From: Aphis gossypii
Lineage: Eukaryota; Arthropoda; Insecta; Hemiptera; Aphididae
Assembly (NCBI RefSeq): GCF_020184175.1
Contig: NW_026083050.1
Coordinates: 41,187 to 105,186 of the forward strand
Reading direction: 5' to 3'
Length of the DNA: 64,000 bases
Shown here: positions 1 to 9,615 of the stretch, piece after piece
Layout: each line of letters starts with the position of its first letter
Position numbering within the stretch: the first letter of the stretch is position 1
The notes under the pieces: model-generated
Databases searched by the model: none
Told to the model about the DNA's origin: nothing
Seen by the model: the letters and a program-made list of their open reading frames with translations, nothing else
Program-made: the position numbers and the translations under genes

Positions 1-1
1 A

Positions 2-882
2 TTACTTTCGATTTCTGCAACACCATCAGTTCGCATAGAGCCTCCTAAACTATTCTTCCCCTTAACTAATCGTAAACAATTCCACGATCTAATTAATGAA
101 AAAATAAACTTAAACATTAAACTTAAGTCCAACACAGATATAGACGAAGCAGTCTATAATCTAACAAATCTCATTCAATCGACAGCATGGTCAACTACCA
201 AGCCCGACAAAAATAGAAACTTAAAACCCAAGCCACACCTTATCCCAGAAGAAATCCGTAATCTGATTGTCAAAAAACGCAGGGCAAGAGCAAGGTACCA
301 GGCCTCCCATCTCCCATCTCATAAAATAAAATATAATAAACTTGCAAATTCATTAAAAAAAGTTCTTGAAAAACATAAATCAAATACTTTCGAACAGAAA
401 TTACACAAATTGTCGGCTGTAGATGGCAGTCTCTGGCGAGAAACCAAAAGGTTATTAAATTATAAATCTATCTCAACCCCTCTCAGAAAAGTAGATAACT
501 CCTTAGCTATTAGTGACCCAGAAAAAGCTGCAGTGTTTCAATCACACCTTTCAAATATTTTCCAACCCAATGCTGATATTGTAGATAACCTACACATGAG
601 TAACGTTAAAAAACTTCTTGATTCCCCCTTATCAATAGGACCTCCTACAAAATACTACACTCCTAACGAGGTGAAAAACATAATTTTAAAATAGTCTAAC
701 AAAAAATCTCCTGGCTTCGACCTAATAACCGCAGAAGTCGTCAAGTGTCTACCGAAAAAAGCAATCATACTATTAACTTACATTTACAACGCAATTCTAA
801 GACTCTCTTACTTCCCCTTACTATGAAAATTCTCTCACATCGTTATGTTCTCCAAACCCAATAAACCACCTGACTCTTCTAT
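2..882 (+). pseudogene. Jockey-like non-LTR retrotransposon ORF2 fragment (endonuclease-RT linker and start of reverse transcriptase)
   Basis: The +2 frame is open from base 2 to a TAG at 692-694 and then continues in the same frame, with RT-like text (KKSPGFDLITAEVVKCLPKKA, then IYNAILRLSYFPL), to a second stop, TGA at 824-826, where a Trp codon would be expected. It goes on to FSKPNKPPDS near 882, where recognisable homology ends. This order, a linker rich in Lys/Arg (KKRRARARYQASH) followed by the KSPG..D.I..E.....P motif and the LSYFPL..K motif, is known from Jockey/CR1-group LINE reverse transcriptases. The fragment lacks the 5' part (cut by the window) and the catalytic FADD box. Two in-frame nonsense codons make it a dead copy. 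Confidence 0.8.
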
Positions 883-1478
883 TCTGAATAGAATTCAAGA
901 AAATAGGTCTGAATCCAAATGGTTAATTTGAATGAAAGTTAAACTTAATAACAAAATATGTCTTTATTGCATATAAACAAAATACATGTAACAAATAAAA
1001 TAAGTGGCTGAGTGACGTGAAAGTGCTCAGTTGTTGATAGCTTTGGTACATCTGCCGTTGCTGGTCTTCGGGCTCCCTTATATATTGTGGTGCGTTTCTT
1101 GTTTACGTCGTGTGGTCACACGGGTGTCCTTGTAGTTGTTGTTGCAAATTCGGACACGAGTAAATGCATCATTAGTGCACTGTAATTATTGGTGCGCTTA
1201 CTATCCCGACACGTGTCATGGTCATAGTAGCATCTGCATTACCCTTGACACGAGGCATGGTCATACTAACTTAGCCTTGTAATCTCGTAGATATCTTATA
1301 GATATCTCGTAGCCCATAACAATACTTGAAAATATACATAGGCACAAATTTTATTATTATGGTTTGAACTTTGAAGTTCAAATATTGACAAAATTTCGTA
1401 AAAATCATGAATATTTGCATATTATTTTGTAGAACAGTACCCACTTTACTGCCCCTTTTTATTTTAAATATTATGTAT
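883..1478. other. Non-coding stretch between the LINE fragment and a hAT-like end
   Basis: No gene is supported. The only structure seen is a short imperfect direct repeat around 1206-1228 and 1244-1266 (both contain a GACACG..GCATGGTCATA-like or GTCATGGTCATA core). The base composition is less AT-rich than the flanks. It could be a remnant of an LTR or of a Polinton end, but no inverted partner was recognised on the far side of the Polinton genes. Confidence 0.35.
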
Positions 1479-1560
1479 CAGTGGCGTAGCCAAGGGGGGG
1501 GGGCTAAGGGGCTATAGCTTCTTCCATTGGCTGTATTTTTTATATTGTTTTGAAATATTT
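1479..1560 (+). mobile_element. hAT-type terminal sequence, single end
   Basis: The sequence begins CAGTGGCGTAGCCAAG followed by a long G run, the same kind of end (CAGTGGCG plus G-run) that bounds the complete hAT element at 49363-53284. No opposing end or matching 8-bp duplication was found nearby, so this is an orphan end or a truncated copy. The following stretch to about 2040 is AT-rich and holds no recognisable gene. Confidence 0.45.
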
Positions 1561-2054
1561 AAATTTAAACATGGAAATTGTCTTACAAATTTGACTAATA
1601 TATTTCTTGTTATTAGTTTAATAAATAACTTGTATAATAGAATATTTGAATTAAAAAAAAGTATTATTAAAAGTGTTAATTAATTTTTTTGTTGTTTTTG
1701 ATTTTCAATAGCTAAAGTTATTAATGTAATAAAGTAATAAAGTATTAATTATTCAAATATATTATGATTATAATTTATAATGCAAATAGTATTAAATTAA
1801 ATATTTTTGTTGTTGGTATCACTATTGAAATAGGATAAGTGGGATTTTTATTTTTCTAAGTTGGCTACAATAAATTAAAAATTCTGTTATCACTAAATAT
1901 GAATTTGGAAGAAATGACCCCACGCTATCGAGATTATTTTATGGGAATTACGTATAGCTATATAGATAAATAATTTACGAGACAAAACCAAATATTTTAA
2001 ATAATTTACATTTAATGTATGTTTTTAAAATTAAAATAAAAAAATGACTTAAAA

Positions 2055-5000
2055 ATGGAAAAATGTGAAAAAATAAAAAAATTTAAAAAATGCCAAATAA
2101 TAGTAAAAGAATATAAATCCCGTGGAAGCGGGTTTACATTGGAGTCGATCGATGGGCTTTTGCTAGCAGTGTACAAATATACACCGATGGGCGGATCATC
2201 GTATATTGAGTTACCGGCGTATATCGATAGGAAGCGGGCGACTATCAACCCACAGAACGTAGACCGGTATTGTTTCAAGTGGGCGATTCTCGCGAGGCAT
2301 GTGACGAAGCCGCCGGTATATCGTGTCGGAGAAAATTACAGGCAACATGAAGATAAATATAATTTTGATGGCATCACCTTCCCCACACCTCTATCGGACA
2401 TCGCTAAATTTGAAAAAAATAACATCAACGTGTCAATAAATGTATACGGTCTAGACAAAAAATTCCAAATACCAAAATTGCCGAGGTATGAGGTCTACCC
2501 GCTGCGTGTTGTTGACGAAGAAAAGAAGGACCATTTCGACCTGTTGATGGTGACGGATGGTGACAACAGTCATTATGTATATATATCTAATTTTTCCCGA
2601 CTTATACGATCGCAGAAAACAGGACATAAAGAGAGAGTTGTTTTTTGTAAAAGGTGTTTTACCAGTTTCGACAACCGAAATTTAAAATACAAGCTGAGCG
2701 GACAGGAGGCGTTAGACCAGCATAAACTGATTTGCGGGGCACACAAACCCATTCTACCCGAGATGCCGAAGGAGGGGGAGTGTATCGAGTTTAAGGCGTG
2801 GAAAAAGACACAGCGACACCCTTTTGTTATTTACGCGGATTTCGAAGCATTGTTGGTGAAGACGGAGGAAAAGAAAGGCGAGAGTACTACAATTATACAG
2901 AGACACGAAGCCATGAGTTACGGGTTTTTAGTGAAGGCGAGCGACAACGTACCGGAGGAGTTATTGGAAGAGTACGAGATACCGGCGGGGCCGGTAATCT
3001 ACAGAGGCAGCGAAGACAGAACGGACGTGGCGAGACATTTTGTGGAGATGATAGTTGAGGTGGCCCAGAAAATTGAAAAACTGATGAAGACAAATTTTCC
3101 TATAAAAATGAGTGAGGGCGAAGAAAAAACACATCAAGAGTGTACTACGTGTAATTTATGTAAATGTTGTTTAGCCGGGGGCGATAAGGTTAGGGATCAC
3201 GATCATTTGACGGGGAAATTTAGGCAGACTTTGTGCTCTAGGTGTAACTTAGAGTTACAACAACCTAAATTTGTCCCCGTCTTTTTCCATAATCTATCAA
3301 ACTATGACGCACATCTTATTGTAACAGAACTTGGATATGATACTCAGACTATCAACGTTATTCCGAACAGCGAAGAGAAATATATATCTTTCTCGAAATA
3401 TATAAGTAGTACCTTCACTGTTCGGTTTATCGACACGTTCCGGTTTATGGCGTCGAGTCTGTCGTCCCTGGCTGAAAATTTGGTTACACCCGAACATGAC
3501 AACTTCCGTGAGACAGCCAAACATTTTGTCACCGGAGATATGCCGCTCGTGACTCGTAAGGGCGTGTACCCGTACGAGTACACGGATAGTTGGGAGCGGC
3601 TGAAGGATATGAGTTTACCGAGGAAGCAAGATTTTTATAGTACGTTGACAGAGACCGGGATCAAGGATAATGAGTTTGAGCACGCGAAGGAGGTCTGGGA
3701 CCACTTCGACTGTAAGACGCTTGGTGACTACAGTGACTTGTATTTGAAGATCGATGTGCTGTTGTTGGCGGATGTCTTTGAAAACTTCCGCGACGTATGC
3801 ATGAGGGCGTACAACCTGGACGCCGCTCATTATTTCACCGCCCCAGGCTTGAGTTTTGACGCGATGCTTAAGTTTACCGGTCAAAAGCTACAGTTATTGC
3901 ATGATTACGACATGTTGCTGATGTTCGAAAATGGTTAGTATATATATATTATTTTTAAAAATATGAATATAATAATCTTATTAATTTTTATAGGTATACG
4001 TGGTGGGTTGGTACAAGCGAGCAAACGGTATGCAAAGGCGAACAATGTAAAGACCCCGGGATATGACGAAACGAAGGAGAAATCATGGATAATTTATCAG
4101 GACTGTAAGTATATTTTTTTCAAATCTTATTATTATTATTATTATATTTCATACTTATTAATTTTTATAGGCAACAACTTGTACGGATGGGCAATGTCCC
4201 AGTACATGCCGTACGGTGGGTTCAACTGGGTTGAACCCACATTGAATGGATTACGTGATTTAGATGATACCTCCCCCATAGGACGTGTATATGAGGTGGA
4301 CGTATCTTATCCGAAAGAGCTGCATGATCAACATAACGACCTGCCTTTCCTTCCACAAAACAGTGTGCCAAGTGGTTCGAAGGTACGGAAGTTGATGGGG
4401 ACGTTCGAGGAGAAAAAAAATTATATTGTGCATTACAGAAACCTGCAGCAAGCGATTAAAAATGGATTGATAGTTGAAAAAGTAAATATTTATATTTTAT
4501 ATGATTTTAAACAGATTTTTAAAAAAAAAAATTTCTTATTTTTTACAGGTACATAGAGTAATACAATTTAACCAGTCTGACTGGCTGGCTAAATATATAG
4601 AGTTGAACACTGTGATGAGGAAGAAGGCGAGGAATGATTTTGAAAAGGACTTTTTTAAATTGATGAATAACGCTGTGTTTGGTATGTCGCTTTATTTATT
4701 ATATTTAAACATTTTTACTAACATTTTATTTTTACAGGAAAAACAATGCAATCGAAGAGGAAGGAGATGAAGATGGAGTTGGTATCGTGTGAGAGGAGGT
4801 TACAGAAACTTATTAATAAGTGTACTTTTAAACATTGTACAAATTACAATGAGAACCTTAATGCTGTCGCCCTAGAGAATAAGATCATTAGATTTGACAA
4901 ACCTATTTATATTGGTAAATATACTTTTTTAAATTACATTTTTATCATTTATTAACATATTTATTATTTACAGGTTTTGCGGTGCTAGACATATCTAAAA

Positions 5001-5721
5001 CTTTAATGTACGATTACCATTATAATGTAATGAAGAGACACTATAGAGACAAAATTGAGTTAATGTACACTGACACAGGTAAATATATTAAAAACTATTC
5101 TCATGTATATAATATATTAATTTTTCATTCTTTTTTCAGATTCACTAGTATATCATGTTCAGACGGAAGATTTTTATATGGACTTGGCTGCTAACCCTAG
5201 CTTGTTGGACCGGATGGACACTGCTAACCTGCCCAGTGACCATCCGTGTTATGTGGCAGATAGGAAGAAGAGTCCGGGATTCTTTTCTGATGAGGTGGAT
5301 GGTAATGTGGTGACAGAGTTTTGTGCTCTTAGGGCAAAATCGTATGCATTCGACGTTTATACAAGGGAGAACAATGCTGGAGGAGGAGAGAAGATCAAGG
5401 CAAAGGGGATAAGGCAGCACGTAGTTAAGAACCACATGACGTTGGAAGACCATAGGAGGTGTTTGTTTGGTGAAGATGGAGTGGAAGCATATAGGGAGAA
5501 TGTTTCAATACGGTCATTCAACCACCAACTTATGACCATAAAGACCAATAAGTTAACATATAACAGCTATGACGACAAGAGGGTGGTACTGCGAGACAAA
5601 ATAAACACACTAGCCCACGGACATTACAGTATAGAGTAAGTTATTACAAAATAAATATTAAAATTATTTTACTAACATTTTATCTTAATTTTACAGGAGA
5701 GATGAACCAGAGGATGAGTAG
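2055..5721 (+). CDS. polB: Protein-primed DNA polymerase B of the Polinton (8 exons)
   Basis: Replicates the element, using a terminal-protein primer as in adenovirus and phi29 polymerases. Exons: 2055-3933, 3994-4104, 4171-4481, 4549-4681, 4738-4914, 4974-5078, 5140-5635, 5697-5721. All seven introns are 56-67 nt with GT..AG ends, and the exons sum to 3237 nt, exactly 1079 codons including the stop. Exonuclease motifs are present: Exo I FVIYADFEALL (D262, E264), Exo II NLSNYDAH (D418), Exo III YLKID (Y563, D567). Polymerase motif A DCNNLYGWAM starts at D663 and is created across the intron 2 junction. Motif B is MNNAVFG around 806-812, and motif C YTDTDSL has D904/D906, again across an intron. 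A Cys/His cluster with VRDHDHLTGKFR lies near residues 360-400, as in other Polinton polymerases. No disabling change was seen. Confidence 0.93.
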
Positions 5722-5944
5722 ACAGAACTTCAACATTACTTTTATATATTGTATATTTTTTTCTGTTAATTAGTTTTATTGTAAATATTATACGTTATAT
5801 AGTTTGTTATATTTGAGATAGATTAATGTATATAACCTTTGTATATATTTTTTTTAAATGCAACACATAAAATTGAAATTATTGTAAATACTGTGTAACA
5901 GTATGTTTTTAAGTTAGATTAGTGTATAAACTTACAGTATTTTA

Positions 5945-6064
5945 GTTAGATATTTAAGTTTTTTCATATTTATAATGTATAATTGTTAGATATTTAAGTT
6001 TTTTCATATTTATAATGTATAATTGTCAGATATTTAAATTTTTTCATGTTTATAATGTATAATT
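5945..6064. repeat. Three tandem copies of a 40-bp AT-rich unit downstream of polB
   Basis: The unit begins GTTAGATATTTAAGTTTTTTC and recurs at about 5945, 5985 and 6025, the third copy with a few substitutions. It lies in the 590-bp gap between the convergent polB and 168-residue genes, so it may be part of the shared 3' region. Nothing else is recognised in 5722-6311 apart from A/T-rich sequence with possible polyadenylation signals for both strands (TTTATT near 6284 reads AATAAA for the minus strand). Confidence 0.75.
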
Positions 6065-6311
6065 TTTATTTACTCTGTACGTATAACCTTGTATTTGTTA
6101 AATATTTAAGTTAGTTTACAATGTTTTCTTATAATATTTTTTTTCCTGTTAATAATCATGTTTTTTCTGTTTCAGGTTGATGGAAGCCCATACATATTTA
6201 ATTTAAAAACCTATGTAAACGCTATCATATATAAATGTATGTTAGCATATAAATAAAAACAATGTTAAAATATAATATAATCATGTTTATTAAATAAATT
6301 GTATACAATTT

Positions 6312-6818
6312 TTAAGAATTATTTATAAACCATTTCCTTATAGCAAACACTTTATAGAATGTACACTGTTTAGGATTTAAGTCCTTATGAAAGATACAAC
6401 AAGGAAAATTTTCTTCATCACATATTTGATCCAGTCGAGGACAGCCCAGGTCTTCAATGTTGATGACTGCGACGTGTGGTATATACTCCATAAGTAGTTG
6501 TTTTTTCTGTTCGCCTTTGGTGTAAATGCAGTCAAACTTTAAAGAATTCAATATTCTACTTAGCTCTTCATATTCGATATCACCATAATCTACAGATATC
6601 TGATGATAATTACGTTCTAACCACTTGTTAGTTTTTCGACTCTTGTTGTCTTGTATAGATTTTGAATTTTTAAAAATCCAGTGTTGAGTCGCCCATGTTT
6701 CTGTGTCTACAATAGACATTTCCTTAATAAAATATTTGTTATTCGCTCCAAGAATGCATTGAATGTCCATGATCGAGGACGACATCGTAACAGGTTTGAT
6801 TTTACACAAAAATGACAT
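6312..6818 (-). CDS. Conserved Polinton-associated protein of 168 residues, function unknown
   Basis: Last gene of the minus-strand cluster, 14 bp downstream of the small coiled-coil gene. The protein shows a pattern that I associate with a family seen in arthropod virus-like elements: an early MDIQ, then VDTE, WLERNYHQI, a conserved IEYEELSRIL, IYTKGEQKK, VINIEDLGCP and a C-terminal CCIFHKDL..KQC. The spaced acidic residues with an IYxKGxxK segment resemble a DEDD-type nuclease layout, but that is a weak inference. Cysteines near the end could bind metal. It is intact and starts at the first ATG (6818); an internal ATG before MDIQ is also possible. I cannot assign a reaction. Confidence 0.6.
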   Translation of the reverse strand: MSFLCKIKPVTMSSSIMDIQCILGANNKYFIKEMSIVDTETWATQHWIFKNSKSIQDNKSRKTNKWLERNYHQISVDYGDIEYEELSRILNSLKFDCIYTKGEQKKQLLMEYIPHVAVINIEDLGCPRLDQICDEENFPCCIFHKDLNPKQCTFYKVFAIRKWFINNS

Positions 6819-6832
6819 TTATGTAAAAAAAA

Positions 6833-7191
6833 TTAATTTTTCTTAATATAATTTTCTTCGATGATTTTCAAACGAGTGTTTAAATCTGAAATATATGATC
6901 CATGATTCGGTAAAGAATTTTCATCAAATATACCCGTTATGCGTTTTATTTCGGCATTTACACTGTCTATAGAAGAAAGTGTAAAAGAAAGTTTTGTATC
7001 TGTTTCTATATAATTATTAAACAGCTCCGACATGCGATTTTCCAGCGTTAGTAGATGAACAACATTACTTTTTATGTTATGAATTTCTTTATGCTGATTA
7101 TTTATTTCATTTTGTAATGTTTTATTACTTGACTGAATATCTGATATAATTTTTTTGTTTCACTAGCTGGAGAACCTCCAAACACGTTCAT
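6833..7191 (-). pseudogene. Small coiled-coil Polinton gene broken by a one-base frameshift
   Basis: An ATG at 7191-7189 opens a frame (MNVFGGSPASETKK...) that ends at a stop after about 30 codons. The rest of the gene, down to the stop at 6833, is open in a neighbouring frame and reads as a heptad-like, Asn/Lys/Glu-rich helix followed by residues of the ORF beginning at 7033. The switch falls in a run of seven A (minus strand) at about 7151-7157, where eight would keep one frame. The gene sits 19 bp after the integrase stop and 14 bp before the next gene, so the layout argues for one gene of about 119 residues. A real indel, an assembly error in the homopolymer, or slippage during expression are all possible. 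The function is unknown. Confidence 0.6.
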
Positions 7192-7210
7192 GGTTTTAAT
7201 ACTACTGACA

Positions 7211-8119
7211 CTATATTTTAACATCGCGTGTATTTATCCAACTATTATGCGTGTTATCAAATCCGAGCCACTTGACAAGCATCTGATTTTGCTTTTTACG
7301 TATAATTTTTTCGATCAGATATTCGTTCGGGTGATCAGTTTTATGTATTTCAGCCGAATAAAAACAACCGGAAATCGGTTTACCCGTATAATCTTGTAAC
7401 TGATAAGTGACGGGCAATGTTCTATTTATTTTGATAATCTCGAATATTTCCGTAGACCAATTGGGTAAATAACCTTTTGTAAACACACCTTTTTGTGTAC
7501 TGATACGGACGTTATCACCAACTTTGAATTTAATTTTTTCATTATTAATCTCACGTTGTTTTATTGTAACTGACAAAGGATTTAAATCTGCTTGCGTCGG
7601 AGTCATTCCTATCGTTCTATGTTTTGAATTGTTATATTCGTTAAGCAGCTTTGGTAAAATTGAAATCCATTCGTGTGAACCACGCGCCGTAAATTCTCTA
7701 AACATTTTTTCTTTTAATGTACGATTAAATCGTTCGACAATGCACGCTTTCATGATGCTAAACGTAGAATATTTGTGAATATTATATTTGGTCATCAATG
7801 TGTCGAAAATGGTGTTGTAAAATTCTTTACCGTTATCTAGTTGTAAAAGTTTCGGTGAGCGGTCTAGTAATATTTTAGACATTGCGTTTGTGACTTCTTT
7901 TCCAGTTTTCGATTTTAATGGCACGGCCCATGCAAATTTAGTAAAACAGTCTATCACGCATAAAATATACTTGTAACCTTTATTTTTCTTTGAATACGGT
8001 ATCATTTCCACCAAGTCGGCCTGCCATAAATCATTTTTTCCATATACGTTGACTCTTCGCCTTACGAAGTTTTTCCGCGACGGTTTGTGTAGTTCAAGAG
8101 CGATATCGCGTTTAGACAT
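7211..8119 (-). CDS. int: RVE-family integrase with C-terminal chromodomain
   Basis: Inserts the element into the genome. The 302-residue protein has the DDE catalytic triad in typical context: D35 in WQADLVEM, D95 in LQLDNGKEF and E129 in IVERFNRTLKEKMF. It also has the HRTIGMTPTQA segment typical of retroviral-type cores, and a C-terminal chromodomain (YLIEKIIRKKQNQMLVKWLG, then SWI at residues about 270-298), which in related integrases can steer insertion to particular chromatin. It overlaps the upstream gene by 8 bp (8112-8119), suggesting coordinated expression of the minus-strand cluster. No N-terminal HHCC zinc domain is visible in this frame. The ORF is intact. Confidence 0.92.
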   Translation of the reverse strand: MSKRDIALELHKPSRKNFVRRRVNVYGKNDLWQADLVEMIPYSKKNKGYKYILCVIDCFTKFAWAVPLKSKTGKEVTNAMSKILLDRSPKLLQLDNGKEFYNTIFDTLMTKYNIHKYSTFSIMKACIVERFNRTLKEKMFREFTARGSHEWISILPKLLNEYNNSKHRTIGMTPTQADLNPLSVTIKQREINNEKIKFKVGDNVRISTQKGVFTKGYLPNWSTEIFEIIKINRTLPVTYQLQDYTGKPISGCFYSAEIHKTDHPNEYLIEKIIRKKQNQMLVKWLGFDNTHNSWINTRDVKI

Positions 8120-8843
8120 TTGGTATTCGTTTTATTAGCCCAGCTTCAAGTAATTCTTCGAAAATCGATATTATTTCATTGGAGACGCCTGTAATACCGG
8201 CAGCTTTCGAAGCCAAAAGTAATCGTAACCGATCGACTAACTCATTCGGATTGTCCCAATACACTAAGTTATTTTTCTGCAATTGCATAGATAGTCGACC
8301 ACCGGAGGGAAATAATTTTTGTATTATATCCTTATATTTAGAACCACTTTTTTTGATTTTTTTACTTTTTAAGGTCAAATGTGCCGATGTCTGAATTAAT
8401 ATAGATTTATATACTTGTAGATCGTTTTCGGTGTAAATAAGTGGATTTTTCAAAAATAATAACTGGATTAGACCCGAGGTTGTTGAATAAGTAGTACCGT
8501 CGATAAGAATAGAGTTTTCAATAAATTTTACTTCTTTATCGCCCAAGATAATATTTCCATGTGAAAGTTTTTTCGGACCATAGGTTTTGTCTAAATCTAT
8601 AGAGTTGAACCAATTTTCAATTTCTTGTTGATACTTTTCATTAAGATCGTCGTTATTTTTTATTTTGATCGATGGCGATTCGGTTGTATTCGATAATTTA
8701 GTTAAGGGCTCGATAATAGGTTTAAAAGTTTGTGACATTAATTGTTGAACATTATCTGAGCCGGTTTTTAAAGCGATGTATTTTCGTTTAATACTTTCTT
8801 TAGCCTTAACTAACTCATCTAATATACTACCTTCATCCTTCAT
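8112..8843 (-). CDS. Polinton protein of unknown function (resembles DUF8207 proteins)
   Basis: A 243-residue protein lying between the ATPase (40 bp upstream) and the integrase (8-bp overlap). N-terminal residues 1-75 are charged and probably helical (KAKESIKRKY). The centre holds YGPKKLSHGNIILGDKEV, then a GTTYSTTSGLIQLLFLKNPLIYTENDL-type block, and an SGSKYKDII motif. This resembles the arthropod DUF8207 family as I recall it; a profile search would settle it. A C-terminal helix rich in Leu/Ala follows (LVDRLRLLLASKAAG). The position inside the cluster suggests a structural or morphogenesis role, but no enzymatic motif is visible. The frame is intact from its first ATG. Confidence 0.7.
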   Translation of the reverse strand: MKDEGSILDELVKAKESIKRKYIALKTGSDNVQQLMSQTFKPIIEPLTKLSNTTESPSIKIKNNDDLNEKYQQEIENWFNSIDLDKTYGPKKLSHGNIILGDKEVKFIENSILIDGTTYSTTSGLIQLLFLKNPLIYTENDLQVYKSILIQTSAHLTLKSKKIKKSGSKYKDIIQKLFPSGGRLSMQLQKNNLVYWDNPNELVDRLRLLLASKAAGITGVSNEIISIFEELLEAGLIKRIPNV

Positions 8844-8883
8844 GACTGCGTTTTAAATGGAAAATTTCATTTTATACATCGCC

Positions 8884-9567
8884 TTATATAACGACAAAAG
8901 TATCAAAACCATAACGATATCGTCCGTTATCGCGCTCGCTATCTTTACAAATAACGACGAATGCAAATCTGTCACGGTTCCAACACGTAACGCAAAAATG
9001 TTTAAATTGTATGTATGTCATATCGCCCGAACAGTGTTCATTGTATACATGTTTTAAATTTGTCTCGTCTTGTTTGAATAATACTATCAAATTTGCATTG
9101 TCGCGGATCAACTGCTTTGGTACTTTTGAATAACTCTGAGCCAGATAAAATATATCTATTTTATTGTGCCGCCCTCTACAAAAGAATTCCCGTATCACTT
9201 GCTGATGTTCTCCAATAACATCGTCCATGATAAATATAGAGTTTGGTAAAACTTTTTCAGGTGGAATGACTTTATCATTCTCGAAAAATGTAAAAATTTT
9301 AACACCGTCAATATCATCGATTATACGTTTTAATAATTTATATTTTGGTTGTTCTAACGTTTTAGAGTATATGTAAACGTTTTCAAAACGTAGACCGTTT
9401 TCATCAACAAGTAGAAAATATATTAAATTTGTTTTACCACAACCGGAACTCCCCAACACCAATGAGCGTATAGTGTTTGGAAATAGCTCACCATGTCTAA
9501 ACTGTATTGTATCCGGAGTATCAATGTTATAAATTCGTAGTTTTTTCTGTTGCTCGATGAAGCGCAT
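8884..9567 (-). CDS. DNA-packaging ATPase (FtsK/HerA, A32-like)
   Basis: Predicted to pump element DNA into preformed capsids, as in Polintons, virophages and large DNA viruses. Of 227 residues, G39-T46 form the Walker A loop (GSSGCGKT), D115-D116 the Walker B end (SIFIMDDV), and a conserved FFCRGRHNKIDIFYLAQSY stretch near 130-148 fits the sensor region with its Gln. The start at 9567 is the first ATG, only 48 bp from the divergent minor-capsid start at 9616. First gene of the minus-strand cluster. No frameshift or missing motif. Confidence 0.9.
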   Translation of the reverse strand: MRFIEQQKKLRIYNIDTPDTIQFRHGELFPNTIRSLVLGSSGCGKTNLIYFLLVDENGLRFENVYIYSKTLEQPKYKLLKRIIDDIDGVKIFTFFENDKVIPPEKVLPNSIFIMDDVIGEHQQVIREFFCRGRHNKIDIFYLAQSYSKVPKQLIRDNANLIVLFKQDETNLKHVYNEHCSGDMTYIQFKHFCVTCWNRDRFAFVVICKDSERDNGRYRYGFDTFVVI

Positions 9568-9615
9568 TTTTTTTCACTATAAATATCAATGCTATGTACT
9601 TGAAAGCGTCACACG
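9568..9615. promoter_or_regulatory. 48-bp divergent intergenic gap, putative bidirectional promoter
   Basis: This is the only space between the start codons of the ATPase (minus) and the minor capsid gene (plus), so 5' untranslated sequence and promoter elements for both clusters must be very short or overlap the coding regions. It contains a CTATAAATA-like stretch at about 9579-9587 that could act as a TATA element for the plus strand. The role is inferred from position only. Confidence 0.45.

Noticed and set aside
2893..5548. Several opposite-strand and alternative-frame open frames of 60-102 codons across polB
   Set aside because: They lie wholly within the spliced polymerase exons and introns, lack any family pattern and are explained by the composition of the real gene.
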